The position numbers were made by a program, and so were the translations under genes. A stretch of 64,000 nt of DNA from NCBI GenBank assembly GCA_963706555.1, contig OY970164.1, forward strand, positions 4,898,001 through 4,962,000, read 5' to 3'. This stretch comes from Bog-473 sp963706555 (GTDB lineage: Bacteria > Actinomycetota > Acidimicrobiia > Acidimicrobiales > RAAP-2). This document shows, piece by piece, positions 1 to 9,040 of the stretch. Each line of letters begins with the position of its first letter. Position 1 is the stretch's first letter. A model generated the notes under the pieces. It was given only the letters and a program-made list of their open reading frames with translations. It ran no database searches and had not been told where the DNA came from.

Positions 1-440
1 CCCTCGACGATGTGCAGGGTCCTGCTCACGGCCGAGGCGAACTGGCTGATCTGATGGGTGATCCACCCCACGTACCAGAGGAGAAGGGTGCGCATGCCCT
101 TCTTGACCACGACCCCGGCGGCCCGTTGCGAGTCCACGGGGACCACGGGATCCACGAAGGTCGCGGCGTCGACCATCCGGAGGGCCTCGGTGAGGTCTCC
201 CCCACGCCCAGCGACGGGGGAATGAGCCAGGAAGAGCTCGTCGAGCTCGCGCTCGAGCTTGGGCGGGAGATCACCTGACGTTCGGCGAAGGCGGACGTCC
301 TCTTCGATCTCCGCCATGACCTGGGCGATATAAGCCTGGGGATCTTGCGGGTCTGTCACCTGGGCCTTCCCCGGGCTCCCCGAGCTTTCCGGGCCCCGCG
401 AGCTTTCCGGACCGGCCGTACCGGCCGCCACGTCGCTCAC
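1..440 (-). CDS. N-terminal part of a probable SAM-dependent methyltransferase of a surface-polysaccharide locus (runs off the window)
   Basis: An open frame runs from a GTG at 440 to the window edge, about 146 codons. The GTG overlaps the TGA of the ABC ATPase gene by 4 bp (GTGA), so it is translationally coupled to the exporter. The N-terminus is low-complexity and contains a six-residue repeat (PESSRG then PESSGS) encoded by an 18-bp duplication at 381-410. It continues into an acidic helical part (EIEEDVRLRR) and a stretch around residues 115-135 (KKGMRTLLLWYVGWITHQIS). In actinobacterial polysaccharide clusters this arrangement usually precedes a class I methyltransferase domain, but that domain lies outside the window. 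The function is therefore inferred from context. Confidence 0.6.
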   Translation of the reverse strand, partial: MSDVAAGTAGPESSRGPESSGSPGKAQVTDPQDPQAYIAQVMAEIEEDVRLRRTSGDLPPKLERELDELFLAHSPVAGRGGDLTEALRMVDAATFVDPVVPVDSQRAAGVVVKKGMRTLLLWYVGWITHQISQFASAVSRTLHIVE

Positions 441-1693
441 GCCTGCGCTTCGAGGTACGCCAGCTCCTCTGGCGGCGGCCCCAACACGGCGCGGACGGGC
501 AAGGTGATGAAACCGGTCGACTTGCCCGGACTCATGACGTCGAATTGCCCGGCGGGCTCACGCCAGTCGAAGAGCACACCCCCCTTGCTGAGCACACCCA
601 CCGAGAAGGAGAATTTTCCATCGAGCAACGGGATCTCCTCAATGTAGAAATTGACCAGGCCCGGTCCAACCGGAAGGTCGAAGCGCTCACCCAGAATGTC
701 GGTGTCGGTCCGCATGATGCAGGTGCCGTCCATGTCGCGGAGCTCCAACGAGAAGACGACGTCTTCGGTGGCGATCGAGGCGTGATACCCCACGCCGATG
801 GTCAGTGCGTCGCCCGTCGAGAGGTACGCCACCTCTTCGGACCTCGGGTAGGAGTGCGACGCGTAGGTGATCCGCACCGGATGGTCCGAGTCGGGGCCCA
901 GCATCACTTCGATCGGCGACTCGTCGGGCTGCTCCTCGGTCACGACCAGCGTGCCGCCCTCTTCCAACAGACCTTCTCGGAAGATCCGCACCGCTTCGCC
1001 CGGAAGTGCTTCGCTCACGACGTTGCCGTGGCTGAGCACGATGGCCCGGTCGCAGATCGCGCGTACCTGGTCGGGTGAATGGGTGACCAGAAGGATGGTG
1101 CGGCCCTCCTTCTGGAACGCCTTGACCCGGTCGATGCACTTGCGCTGAAAGCGCTCGTCGCCCACCGCGAGTACTTCATCGATCACCAGGATGTCCGGGT
1201 CGACGTTCACCGCCACGGCAAAGCCGAGACGCACGTACATGCCCGAGGAATAGAACTTCACGGCACCATCGATGAACGCCTCGAGCTCGGAGAAGTCGAC
1301 GATGGCATCGAAAACGCGGTCGACCTCTTTCTTGGACATGCCGAGGAGGGATCCGTTGAGGTAGATGTTCTCCCGTCCGGTCAGATCCTGTTGGAAGCCG
1401 GCGCCCAACTCGAGCAACCCGGCGAGCTTGCCCCGGACGACGACTTCGCCCGAGGTCGGCTGGAGCACGCCGCAGATGCACTTGAGCAACGTCGACTTGC
1501 CCGAACCGTTCCGGCCCAGGATCCCGACCGTCTCCCCCTCGCGCACCTGCAACGCGACGTCTCTGAGCGCCCAGAAATCCTCGGTCGGGGTGCGTCCGCC
1601 GTGGATGACGCGTTCCTTGAGGGAGTTGTAGCGCCCATGGGCCAGCCGGAATCTTTTCGAGACGCCCTTGACGTCGACCGCGACGTCGCTCAT
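437..1693 (-). CDS. ABC transporter ATP-binding protein, Wzt/TagH-type polysaccharide exporter
   Basis: This 418-residue protein has a complete ABC ATPase domain: Walker A GRNGSGKST near residue 63, signature FYSSGMYVRLG near 148, and Walker B DILVIDE near 168 followed by the H-loop in VTHS. Residues from about 250 to 400 form a beta-rich C-terminal extension with 'FSLELRDMDGTCIMRTDTD', like the carbohydrate-recognising Wzt C-terminal domain. It would power export of a lipid-linked polysaccharide at the inner membrane together with the permease encoded just upstream (3-nt gap). It overlaps the downstream methyltransferase-like gene by GTGA, so the three genes look like one operon. Confidence 0.93.
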   Translation of the reverse strand: MSDVAVDVKGVSKRFRLAHGRYNSLKERVIHGGRTPTEDFWALRDVALQVREGETVGILGRNGSGKSTLLKCICGVLQPTSGEVVVRGKLAGLLELGAGFQQDLTGRENIYLNGSLLGMSKKEVDRVFDAIVDFSELEAFIDGAVKFYSSGMYVRLGFAVAVNVDPDILVIDEVLAVGDERFQRKCIDRVKAFQKEGRTILLVTHSPDQVRAICDRAIVLSHGNVVSEALPGEAVRIFREGLLEEGGTLVVTEEQPDESPIEVMLGPDSDHPVRITYASHSYPRSEEVAYLSTGDALTIGVGYHASIATEDVVFSLELRDMDGTCIMRTDTDILGERFDLPVGPGLVNFYIEEIPLLDGKFSFSVGVLSKGGVLFDWREPAGQFDVMSPGKSTGFITLPVRAVLGPPPEELAYLEAQA

Positions 1694-1696
1694 CGC

Positions 1697-2758
1697 TTAG
1701 AGCTCCTCGGCAAAGTTGCCTTCGAGCCGCCCGAAGACCGACAGTGCGACGAGGAAGAGAGCCGTGGCGAGGGCGAGGACCCCCATGTCGAGGGCGAAAT
1801 ACCAGAGATACCCGTGGAGCGGCAGGACGTGGAATACCTGCGGCGCCTTCGAGCCGTCCGGTTGTTTGACGATCGCGACCGGTGACACACGCCCGTAGAT
1901 ACAGCGCTGGAACGTCAGCACCAGGGGTGTGACCGGGTTGAGGAAATACACCCAGAGCAGGCCCTTGGGGCCCAACTTCAGCGCGATGTTCTGCTGGAAC
2001 GAATACACGATCGGGCAGGCCCAGAACCAGGCCGTGAGGATGACCTCAATGAGGTGCTGGGTGTCGCGCAGGTACACGTTGATCGATGAGAGCAACACGG
2101 CCAGCGCGCACGCCAGCACGACCCCGGCGAACAGGGCGAGGAAGAGCAGCGGCAAATACGCCCAGTCCGGCGAGTTGTGCAGGACGACCAGGAAGATGAC
2201 CATCACGCAGGACTGGAAGAAGAAGAAGACGCACGCCGAGCCCACTGCGGCCAGGGCCAGGATCTCGCGGGGGAACGACACCTTCTTGACGATCCCGGAG
2301 TTGTTGACGATCACGCCGGTGCCGGTGAGTACGCCGAGTGAGAAGAGGTTCCAGATCAGCAGGCCGGCGAAGAGGAAGATGACGAAGTTGGGCATGCGGT
2401 TGCCCAGCACGACCTGGAACACGATGAAGTAGATGGCCAGCGTCATGGCCGGGGCGATCATCGACCACACCAGCCCGAGCACTGAGTTCTTGTACTTGAC
2501 CTTGATCTCGGTCCGCACCAGGTAGACCAGGAGCTCGCGCGAGAGCCAGATTTCGCGCAGGCGCTGGCGCACGCTTATCGTCGGTGAGACGATCCGCGTG
2601 ACCTTGTGACCCCGCGCCTCGCGCGCGCTGAACCCCGCCGCTTCCGCCGCCATGGGTGACGCATCGGCGACGGGGCGCGCCAGGCCGTAGCCCTCGTGCT
2701 CCGTACCGTCTGCAGGGGGATTGGCGCCCGACGGCGAGGCCGGGACGTCCAATGCCAC
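1697..2758 (-). CDS. ABC-2 type polysaccharide export permease
   Basis: This 353-residue membrane protein has about 80 polar N-terminal residues and then six hydrophobic segments, for example 'LAIYFIVFQVVL', 'FVIFLFAGLLIWNLF' and 'ACVFFFFQSCVMVIFLVVL'. The conserved ABC-2 motif around 'TEIKVKYKNSVLGLVWSMI' marks the start of the domain. Near the C-terminus 'YFLNPVTPLVLTFQRCIYG' is typical of TagG/Wzm permeases. It pairs with the Wzt-like ATPase. The start is taken at the ATG at 2758, immediately after the clpP stop. A shorter start inside the N-terminal extension is possible because family members are usually 260-290 residues. Confidence 0.9.
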   Translation of the reverse strand: MALDVPASPSGANPPADGTEHEGYGLARPVADASPMAAEAAGFSAREARGHKVTRIVSPTISVRQRLREIWLSRELLVYLVRTEIKVKYKNSVLGLVWSMIAPAMTLAIYFIVFQVVLGNRMPNFVIFLFAGLLIWNLFSLGVLTGTGVIVNNSGIVKKVSFPREILALAAVGSACVFFFFQSCVMVIFLVVLHNSPDWAYLPLLFLALFAGVVLACALAVLLSSINVYLRDTQHLIEVILTAWFWACPIVYSFQQNIALKLGPKGLLWVYFLNPVTPLVLTFQRCIYGRVSPVAIVKQPDGSKAPQVFHVLPLHGYLWYFALDMGVLALATALFLVALSVFGRLEGNFAEEL

Positions 2759-2760
2759 GT

Positions 2761-3372
2761 CTAAACGCTCCCTGCCGCGGCCACCGAGCGGTCAATGACC
2801 TGATCGATGAACCCGTACTCGCGCGCTTCTTCTGCGGTGAACCAGCGGTCACGATCCGAGTCGAGCTCGATCCGCTCCAGCGGCTGCCCGGTGTGGAACG
2901 CGATGCGCTCGGCCATCATGCGCTTGAGGTAGATGATCTGCTCCGCCTGGATCGCGATGTCCGCAGCCTGCCCCTGCATGGAGCCCGAAGGCTGGTGCAT
3001 GAGGATGCGCGAGTGCGGCAGCGCGAACCGCTTGCCGGGAGCGCCGGCACAGAGCAGGAACTGCCCCATGCTCGCCGCGAGACCGACGCAGATGGTCGAC
3101 ACGTCCGGGCGGACGAACTGCATGGTGTCGTAGATGGCCAGGCCGTCGGTCACCGAGCCCCCGGGGGAGTTGATGTACACCATGATGTCCTTCTCGGGGT
3201 CTTCGGATTCCAAGAGGATGAGCTGGGCGCAGACCGAGTTCGCCGTGACCTGGTCGATGGCGCTACCGATGAAGACGATGCGCTCTTTGAGGAGCCGCTG
3301 GTAGATGTCCGACGTGGGGTCGGGTCCCCCGCCGGCGGCAACGATCGTAGGGAGGGTGAGTGCAGGAGCCAT
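2761..3372 (-). CDS. clpP: ATP-dependent Clp protease proteolytic subunit
   Basis: The 203-residue serine peptidase forms the tetradecameric chamber that degrades substrates unfolded by ClpX or ClpC in the cytosol. The catalytic serine is in 'GLAASMGQFLLCAGAPG', the histidine in 'RILMHQPSG', and the aspartate is probably in 'ELDSDRDRWF'. A longer in-frame reading extends back to 3642 but would run through the tRNA-Leu gene. I therefore chose the ATG at 3372 (an ATG at 3378 is equally close). It sits directly upstream of the permease gene on the same strand. Actinobacteria often carry several clpP genes, so this may be a stand-alone paralogue rather than the clpP next to clpX. Confidence 0.95.
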   Translation of the reverse strand: MAPALTLPTIVAAGGGPDPTSDIYQRLLKERIVFIGSAIDQVTANSVCAQLILLESEDPEKDIMVYINSPGGSVTDGLAIYDTMQFVRPDVSTICVGLAASMGQFLLCAGAPGKRFALPHSRILMHQPSGSMQGQAADIAIQAEQIIYLKRMMAERIAFHTGQPLERIELDSDRDRWFTAEEAREYGFIDQVIDRSVAAAGSV

Positions 3373-3463
3373 GGGCATGAGGCTAGTGGCCGAGAACGGC
3401 ATACATGGGCACATCGCCGTACACTCCCTGTTCACCCGCGGCCGATCCGTGCCACGGGCCGCT

Positions 3464-3546
3464 GCGGGCGTGGCGGAATAGGCAGACGCGCCGGGTTTAG
3501 GTCCCGGTCCCCACTGGGGGTGGAGGTTCGAGTCCTCTCGCCCGCA
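3464..3546 (+). tRNA. tRNA-Leu (anticodon TAG)
   Basis: A seven-base acceptor stem pairs GCGGGCG at 3464-3470 with CGCCCGC at 3539-3545, followed by discriminator A. The anticodon stem CCGGG/CCCGG encloses the loop TTTAGGT, giving anticodon TAG. A long variable arm (CCCC/GGGG), as expected for a class II leucine tRNA, and the T-arm GGTTCGAGTCC are both present. CCA is not encoded exactly (ACCCA follows). Confidence 0.95.
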
Positions 3547-3684
3547 CCCATTTTGATGTTGTTTCATAAACCTTCGTGTCCTACCTTGGCCCGAAACGCC
3601 CCTCCGGGCCCCGGCCAAACGCCCTCGGTGTCGCGGCCGCACCCTGGCGGCGGCGCCGGCATTCCCCCGAGCACCGGCCCCGAT

Positions 3685-4614
3685 TCACGCACCCGGCACA
3701 CGGCACACGTACGCCAGCAGGTAGCAATCCTCGATCTCGCTGAACAATCCCCGGGCGGTGGCCACGCCGTCGACGTCGAAGCGGCCTGCGGCCAGGCTGG
3801 GACCGGCGTAGTTGAGGCCCTTCGCCTCCACGACCTCGAACCCGGCCCGCACCAGCTTGGACCGCAGCTCGTCATGGGTGTACTCGTGCTCGTGATCGGG
3901 GTCGATGAAGGCGGCCTGCTGGAGCCGGGTAACACGGGCATTCGGGGTATCGAGGGCCAAGTGCCCCCCCGGCCGCAACACCCGCCGCACCTCCGACAGC
4001 ACCACGTCCGCGACGTCCACGGGCACATGCTCGATGCTCTGGCCGCTGTAGACGAGGTCCACCGACCCGTCGGGGTAGTCCGACAGATCGACCATCGAGT
4101 GGTAGTGGTAGCGCACCGGCCCGAGCTTGGTCTGGGTCACCGCATGCGCGGTGTCCTCCTGGTAGAGCTCGTTGCGCTCCTCGGAGGGGAGGTCGATCAC
4201 CACGAGGTCGTCGAACGGGTAGGGATAGCCCATGAGGACGAGGGCACCTGTGGCGTTGCCGAGCGCGGTCCCGCCCAGATCGAGGATGCGCGTGCCGGCG
4301 GGGAGGGAACGGACGAACATCATGCGGCTGAGGTGCAGCGACTGGCCGAGGCCGCTGAAGGGCGTGACCGACCACCACTCCCCCGATGCGACGGCCCAGA
4401 GGGCTACCTCCTGCGGGGTCAGCGAGCCGTTCTGCAGACCCGAGAGATAGCTCGCCGTGCCGGTCGGGTCGGGTTCGCGACCGAGGATCAACTCGTAGAC
4501 CACGTCGAGCACCTGCTCGGCCGAAAGGGCGGAGAGGCCGCGCCATCCTTGGCTGCCCGGCACCGGCAGAGGGGCCCCACGCACGCGGCGCAGTGCGCCC
4601 TTCACCGTTGGCAT
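3685..4614 (-). CDS. DUF4214-like plus class I SAM-dependent methyltransferase
   Basis: The 309-residue protein has two parts. Residues 25-85 ('LSAEQVLDVVYELILGREPDPTG') resemble the DUF4214 phycobilisome-linker-like module seen on bacterial glycosylation proteins. From about residue 100 a Rossmann methyltransferase follows, with SAM motif I 'RILDLGGTALGNATG', acidic motif 'LVVIDLP' and the post-I region 'SVDLVYSGQSIEHV', ending in 'VRRVLRPGGHLALDTPN'. The start is the ATG at 4614. The substrate is unknown, though a sugar or lipid-linked glycan acceptor would fit the nearby export genes. Confidence 0.85.
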   Translation of the reverse strand: MPTVKGALRRVRGAPLPVPGSQGWRGLSALSAEQVLDVVYELILGREPDPTGTASYLSGLQNGSLTPQEVALWAVASGEWWSVTPFSGLGQSLHLSRMMFVRSLPAGTRILDLGGTALGNATGALVLMGYPYPFDDLVVIDLPSEERNELYQEDTAHAVTQTKLGPVRYHYHSMVDLSDYPDGSVDLVYSGQSIEHVPVDVADVVLSEVRRVLRPGGHLALDTPNARVTRLQQAAFIDPDHEHEYTHDELRSKLVRAGFEVVEAKGLNYAGPSLAAGRFDVDGVATARGLFSEIEDCYLLAYVCRVPGA

Positions 4615-4670
4615 GCCCGTCAACGTACCTTCAGCGACCCGCGGGCGGCGACCCGATAGCTTCGACCGGC

Positions 4671-5692
4671 ATGCCACACCTGGTCGCCGCCCCCGACAAG
4701 TTCCGCGGCACCGCGACTGCGGCGGAGGTGGCGGCAGCGGTCGCCGACGCAGCCCGCGCGCGGGGTGGACAGCCGACGAGGTCCCGATGTCCGACGGTGG
4801 CGAGGGTCTCCTCGAAGCGCTCGGCGGGACGCCACAGGTCAGCGCAGTGCCGGGCCCCCTCGGTGAGAGCATCGACGCGGAATGGCGGCTGCTCGCGCCC
4901 CTCGACGGCCGGGGTCCCACGGCGGTGATCGAGATGTCGCGGGCCTCGGGCCGGGCGCTGCTCCCCCACCCCCAAGGCGACGATCCGGTCAACGCGGACA
5001 CGTCGGGCGTGGGCGACCTCCTCCTCCGGGCTCGGGATGCCGGGGCCGGGCGGATCGTCATCGGCTGTGGCGGGTCGGCCACCACCGACGGCGGCTGGGG
5101 GGCGGTGCAGGCCGTGGGCTCCGCCATGGCCCTGGCGGGCATCGACCTCGAAGTCGCGTGCGACGTCACGACTCCATTCGCGGACGCGGCCGCCGTCTTC
5201 GGACCGCAGAAGGGCGCTTCTCCGCAGCAGATCGAGCTGTTGACCGACCGCCTCCGCTCCCTGGCCGACCGTTACCGGCGGGACTTCGGTGTCGACGTGG
5301 ACACCATTCCCGGCGCGGGGGCCGCCGGGGGGCTGGCTGGGGGGCTCGTCGCCCTCGGCGCGCACATCGTGCCGGGCTTCGACCTCGTGGCCGGCATGAC
5401 CGGGTTGGCCCGGCGCCTTGCCGGGGCCGACCTGGCGGTCACCGGCGAGGGCCACCTCGACCCACCCTCGTTCGACGGCAAGGTCCCGGGGGGCGTACTC
5501 GCCCTGGCCGCCGGGCGTTGCCCGGTGTTGTGCATCGTGGGGGCGGCCGACAGGGAACTACTGCGGTCCCCCCCTCCGGGCCTCGAGATCATCAGCCTGG
5601 CCGCCCGGTTCGGCGGGGCACGCGCCCGTCGGGAGACCTGCGCGCTGATCACGGAAGTCACCCGCGATGCGTTGCCGAGGTTCAGCCCCTGA
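4671..5692 (+). pseudogene. Glycerate kinase with a one-base frameshift
   Basis: The protein reads as a glycerate 2-kinase (phosphorylation of glycerate at the end of glyoxylate/glycerate metabolism) once a frameshift is allowed. The N-terminus 'HLVAAPDKFRGTATAAEV' begins at the ATG at 4671. At the GGGG run 4762-4765 the homologous reading jumps to the -1 frame, continuing 'GWTADEVPMSDGGEGLLEAL'. The rest is intact: 'VIGCGGSATTDGG', 'CDVTTPFADAAAVFGPQKGAS', and 'GEGHLDPPSFDGKVPGGV'. One missing G would restore the gene. It could be a true mutation or a homopolymer base-calling error. The gene is divergent from the methyltransferase at 3685-4614. Confidence 0.85.
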
Positions 5693-5776
5693 GCCGATGC
5701 CACGCGACATCCACCACAGTCCCTTCCTCGGCCCGGGTCCCCTTCTCGCAGTGCGGTGGGCACTACCTTCGATCGG

Positions 5777-5965
5777 ATGCCCCCACACATCTCGACGTCA
5801 GTGACCGCCACCACAGTCCTCGCGACCGATCCAGTGGGGACCGCCTGCGAGCGGTCGCCACTCGGGACGTTCGCCGAGTGCCCGCACTGCGCCGGCGCCA
5901 TGCGACCTGAGCACGCGCACTACCGCTGCGCCAGCTGCGGGTGGCGCGACTCCTGCTGCGACTGA
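5777..5965 (+). CDS. Small CxxC zinc-ribbon-like protein
   Basis: This 62-residue reading frame has a C-terminal cysteine pattern CPHC-x15-CASCG followed by WRDSCCD, consistent with a small zinc ribbon. The tryptophan and terminal CC are reminiscent of short uncharacterised actinobacterial zinc-ribbon proteins. The start is placed at the ATG at 5777. An upstream in-frame ATG at 5756 adds seven residues. It lies alone between the glycerate kinase and the LLM oxidoreductase. Function is unknown. Confidence 0.5.
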   Translation: MPPHISTSVTATTVLATDPVGTACERSPLGTFAECPHCAGAMRPEHAHYRCASCGWRDSCCD

Positions 5966-6062
5966 CCCGACTCATTCGACTGCACGGGCCCAGCGCACTG
6001 CCGACGGAGGAGCCGCAGAGGGCCCTCGACGTCGTCCCCCCGAAATGAGGCACGATGACGGC

Positions 6063-7007
6063 ATGCCCGCGCACAGGTTCCGTTTCGCCGCCCAACTCAG
6101 CAAGGCCCCCGAGGGAACGGCGCGCTCATGGGCCGAACAGGCCCGTCGGTGCGAGGACCTCGGCTATTCCGCGTTGCTCATGCCCGATCACTTCGGCGAC
6201 CAGTTGGCCCCGGTACCGGCGCTGGCCGCCGTCGCGGCAGCCACCACGACCTTGCGCCTGGGCTCGCTCGTCTTCGGCAACGACTACCGCCACCCGTTCG
6301 TGCTGGCCAAAGAGGCGGCCACCCTCGATCTCCTGAGCGAAGGACGCCTGGAGCTCAGCCTCGGCGCCGGTTGGATGAAGACCGACTACGAGGAAGCCGG
6401 GCTCACCTACGACACGCCGCGCGTACGGGTGGAGCGCTTCGAGGAGGCGGTGCAGGTCCTCCAGGGGCTGCTGCGCACCGATGGCCCCTTCTCGTTCGAC
6501 GGCGCGTACTACCAGGTGCACGAGCACACCCTCCTTCCTCGTCCCGTGCAGCAACCGGGACCACCGATCATCATCGGCGGAGGAGGCAAGCGCGTGCTGT
6601 CCTTCGCTGCACGACACGCGGACATCGTCAGCATCAACGCCAACCTCCGCGACGGCACAGGCGGGCCCGAGACCGCGCCGAACATGTCACCCGAGCGGAC
6701 ACGGGAGAAGGTCGCCTGGGTGAAGGAGGCGGCCGGGTCGCGCTTTGAAAGCCTCGAGCTCAACGCGTTGATCGGCTTCGTCATGATCACCGACGACGCC
6801 GGCGGCATTTTCGAAGCGATGGCACCCCATTTCGGCATCGACGTCGACGAGGCCCGTCACGTCCCGGGAATTCTGCTGGGCACGCTCGACGAAATGATCG
6901 ACGAGCTCCAATGGCGCCGCGAGAACTACGGCATCACCTACTGGTCGATCGAGGCGGACAGCTGGGACGCTCTCGGACCGATCGTGAGCAAACTGTCGGG
7001 CACGTGA
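6063..7007 (+). CDS. LLM-class (luciferase-like) F420-dependent oxidoreductase
   Basis: The 314-residue TIM barrel has the usual luciferase-like landmarks: 'WAEQARRCEDLGYSALLMPDH' at the N-terminus (first 20 residues of that block), 'RLGSLVFGNDYRHP', 'EGRLELSLGAGWMKTDYEEAG', and the cofactor strand 'PPIIIGGGGKRVLSFAARHAD'. Family members of this subtype use coenzyme F420 for hydride transfer. The ATG at 6063 is preferred over the one at 6045 because the family begins with 'FRFAAQ' near residue 5. The stop overlaps the next gene by GTGA, so the hydrolase downstream is co-translated. Confidence 0.9.
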   Translation: MPAHRFRFAAQLSKAPEGTARSWAEQARRCEDLGYSALLMPDHFGDQLAPVPALAAVAAATTTLRLGSLVFGNDYRHPFVLAKEAATLDLLSEGRLELSLGAGWMKTDYEEAGLTYDTPRVRVERFEEAVQVLQGLLRTDGPFSFDGAYYQVHEHTLLPRPVQQPGPPIIIGGGGKRVLSFAARHADIVSINANLRDGTGGPETAPNMSPERTREKVAWVKEAAGSRFESLELNALIGFVMITDDAGGIFEAMAPHFGIDVDEARHVPGILLGTLDEMIDELQWRRENYGITYWSIEADSWDALGPIVSKLSGT

Positions 7008-7903
7008 GCATCGCCACGACCGCCGACTGGGAGGCGAAGGGGCGCTACAGGGATCTCTGCGGGAACCGCGTGTTCACCGTCGATGCGCCGTCGATCGGTC
7101 CCGAGACCCACGAGCCACTTCTGATCCTGCACGGGTTCCCGACCTCGTCGTTCGATTATGTCGCCGTCCTCGACCCGCTGCGCTCGGGACGCAGGGTGGT
7201 CCTGTTCGACGGTGTCGGCTACGGGCTGTCGGCCAAGCCGGACATGCACTACACCTTGGCGCTGCAGGCAGACGTGGCCGTCGCCCTGGTGGCCGAGCTC
7301 GGTCTGACGCAGTTGGCACTCCTCACCCACGACGTCGGCGACAGTGTCGGCGGCGAACTGCTGGCGCGGCGCGCCGAGGGTTCGTGGGGGGTCGACGTGA
7401 CCCGGCGCGTGCTGACGAACGGGAGCATCTACATCGAACAGGCTCATCTCAGCGGCGGGCAGCAGTTGCTCCTCAGCCTGCCCGACGAGAAACTCCCACC
7501 GGACGCACCGGTCACCGCCGCATCGATCACCCGCAGCCTGCGGGAGACCTACAGCCCATTCTCCGCGCTTACCCACGAAGGCTCTCCGGGCGATCACCTG
7601 CCGGCCACGGTGGAGCAGATCATGCGTGACGACGGCCACCTTCTTCTCGCCCGCCTCATTCGGTACATCGAAGAGCGCCGGCAGAACGAGTCGCGCTTCA
7701 CCGGAGCGATTTCGGCAGACCCTTCGCCACTGCACATCGTGTGGGGAATGGACGACCCGATCGCGGTGCCCTCCATGGTCGACACGCTGTGCGAAGCCCG
7801 GGCCGATGCCACAGTGGTCCGGCTCGACGGGGTGGGCCACTATCCGATGGTCGAGGCACCCGCACTGTTCCTCGCCGGCGCCCTGTTGGGCCTACGCGAC
7901 TGA
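7004..7903 (+). CDS. Alpha/beta hydrolase, haloalkane-dehalogenase-like
   Basis: The 299-residue hydrolase begins at a GTG overlapping the LLM gene stop. The oxyanion motif is 'ILHGFPTSSFD'. The nucleophile elbow reads 'THDVGDSVGG', where an aspartate occupies the position used by dehalogenases and epoxide hydrolases. The acid is probably in 'VWGMDDPIA' and the base in 'GVGHYPMVEAP'. The Asp elbow points to dehalogenase-like or epoxide-hydrolase-like chemistry rather than a serine esterase, but the substrate cannot be told. Coupling to the F420 oxidoreductase suggests a shared catabolic step. Confidence 0.85.
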   Translation: MSIATTADWEAKGRYRDLCGNRVFTVDAPSIGPETHEPLLILHGFPTSSFDYVAVLDPLRSGRRVVLFDGVGYGLSAKPDMHYTLALQADVAVALVAELGLTQLALLTHDVGDSVGGELLARRAEGSWGVDVTRRVLTNGSIYIEQAHLSGGQQLLLSLPDEKLPPDAPVTAASITRSLRETYSPFSALTHEGSPGDHLPATVEQIMRDDGHLLLARLIRYIEERRQNESRFTGAISADPSPLHIVWGMDDPIAVPSMVDTLCEARADATVVRLDGVGHYPMVEAPALFLAGALLGLRD

Positions 7904-7934
7904 TCACCCGTCGCGGGTCGGCTGCACCGGGTCC

Positions 7935-7995
7935 GCTGTCACGCGTCAGCCGTCACGCGTCGCCTGTGGCGCGTCGGCTGTCACGCGTCAGCCGT
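7935..7995. repeat. 19-bp direct repeat at a gene border
   Basis: The sequence GCTGTCACGCGTCAGCCGT occurs at 7935-7953 and again at 7977-7995, with related CACGCGT/GGCGCGT units between. The second copy covers the last codons of the thioesterase-like gene. It separates two convergent genes and may form alternative hairpins acting as a terminator. Confidence 0.7.
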
Positions 7996-8803
7996 TGCGC
8001 GCAAGCCGGTAAGCGATCTGACTCTGGGTGATGACGCCGATTCGTCCTTCGAGGTCGAAGACGTCCGTCACGGCGAGGCCAAGACCCCCCTGGCCGACGT
8101 GCCCGGTGGCGTCGAGAAAGAACCAGGGACCGGTGGGCTGCCGAAACAGCGTTGCGTTCAGATCGATGTTGATGAGCGCCAAGCCGGGTCCGATGGAGTT
8201 GGTCTGACTGAGCGGTGAGCCGAAGTCGCCGACGCCCAACAACTGGGACAGGCCGCACGGCTCCGCTCCGTGGACGACCGGGACCTTGAGCCGGAGCCAC
8301 GCGGCACTGGGCACCGGTACCCCGTAGCCGCCACGAACGACACGATGCTCGACCGCGTCGCGCACGAAGATCGGGCCGCTGTCATTCGGATAAAGGAGGT
8401 CCCAGTCCATTGCGTCGAGGTGGTCGGGCCCCTGCGGCGGCGACCACGCTTCGGCGTCGACCGAAACCGGCTCCCGTTGTGTGAGGACGGCTCGCGCGGA
8501 CACGACACGTTCGAGTTTCGTGGAGAGCTCTATCTCGAGGTGCGCCACCCGACGGCTCACCTGACGTCGACGCACCAGTCCCAGCATGGGCTCGAGCGGA
8601 ACTGGCCGCTCAAGGTCGATTTCCACTCGGGCGACCTGCTCGCCCTCTCCCACCGCCGCGGTGACGAGTGCACCGACAAGTGCACCCGGGGCTCCGCCGT
8701 GCATGGCGTCCGACCGCCACGGTCCGGTCGTCAGGCCACTGGGCACATACCAGTCGCCAACTTTCTCGTACAGAGATTGGACGGCATCGTCGACCCCAGA
8801 CAG
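7988..8803 (-). CDS. Acyl-CoA thioesterase-like (hotdog, TesB/4HBT_3 type) protein
   Basis: About 271 residues. The N-terminal 'YVPSGLTTGPWRSDAMHGGA' and 'VEIDLERPVPLEPM' match thioesterase-like proteins with a double hotdog fold, and a second hotdog repeat ends in 'SIGPGLALINIDLNATLFRQ' and 'GLAVTDVFDLEGRIGVITQS'. There is no ATG at a sensible position. A CTG at 8803 lies six bases after a GGAGG ribosome site, and a TTG at 8821 is the alternative. The missing canonical start and the tandem repeat just upstream make the 5' end uncertain. The family hydrolyses acyl-CoA esters, though no catalytic residue could be assigned. Confidence 0.75.
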   Translation of the reverse strand: MSGVDDAVQSLYEKVGDWYVPSGLTTGPWRSDAMHGGAPGALVGALVTAAVGEGEQVARVEIDLERPVPLEPMLGLVRRRQVSRRVAHLEIELSTKLERVVSARAVLTQREPVSVDAEAWSPPQGPDHLDAMDWDLLYPNDSGPIFVRDAVEHRVVRGGYGVPVPSAAWLRLKVPVVHGAEPCGLSQLLGVGDFGSPLSQTNSIGPGLALINIDLNATLFRQPTGPWFFLDATGHVGQGGLGLAVTDVFDLEGRIGVITQSQIAYRLARNG

Positions 8804-8816
8804 ACCCTTCCTCCAT

Positions 8817-8867
8817 TTCAACGACTGCGACGCTTCAACGACTGCGAGACCCCACGACTGCGAGACC
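8817..8867. repeat. 17-bp tandem repeat at the start of the thioesterase-like gene
   Basis: Two near-identical 17-bp units (TTCAACGACTGCGA plus three variable bases) occupy 8817-8833 and 8834-8850. A degenerate third unit sharing ACGACTGCGA follows. The array covers the presumed translation start region of the gene on the opposite strand. Confidence 0.7.
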
Positions 8868-9040
8868 AATCGATGCCGCTCTGAATGGCCGCAGGTGTGA
8901 TGTTCAGCCGTCAGTCTGGCAGGCGGGCTCTGCGTGCTCGGACATTGCACGTGCCCGAGCCATGGACCCTCGTGCGGTGCGCACTGTGAGCACTCCTGAA
9001 GCTCCCCCCCACTCGGACGCCTCATCCGCCCTCGGACGCC

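Noticed and set aside
2656..4659. A 667-codon plus-strand open frame
   Set aside because: It runs antisense through clpP, the tRNA and the methyltransferase gene and has no motif. High GC creates long shadow frames.
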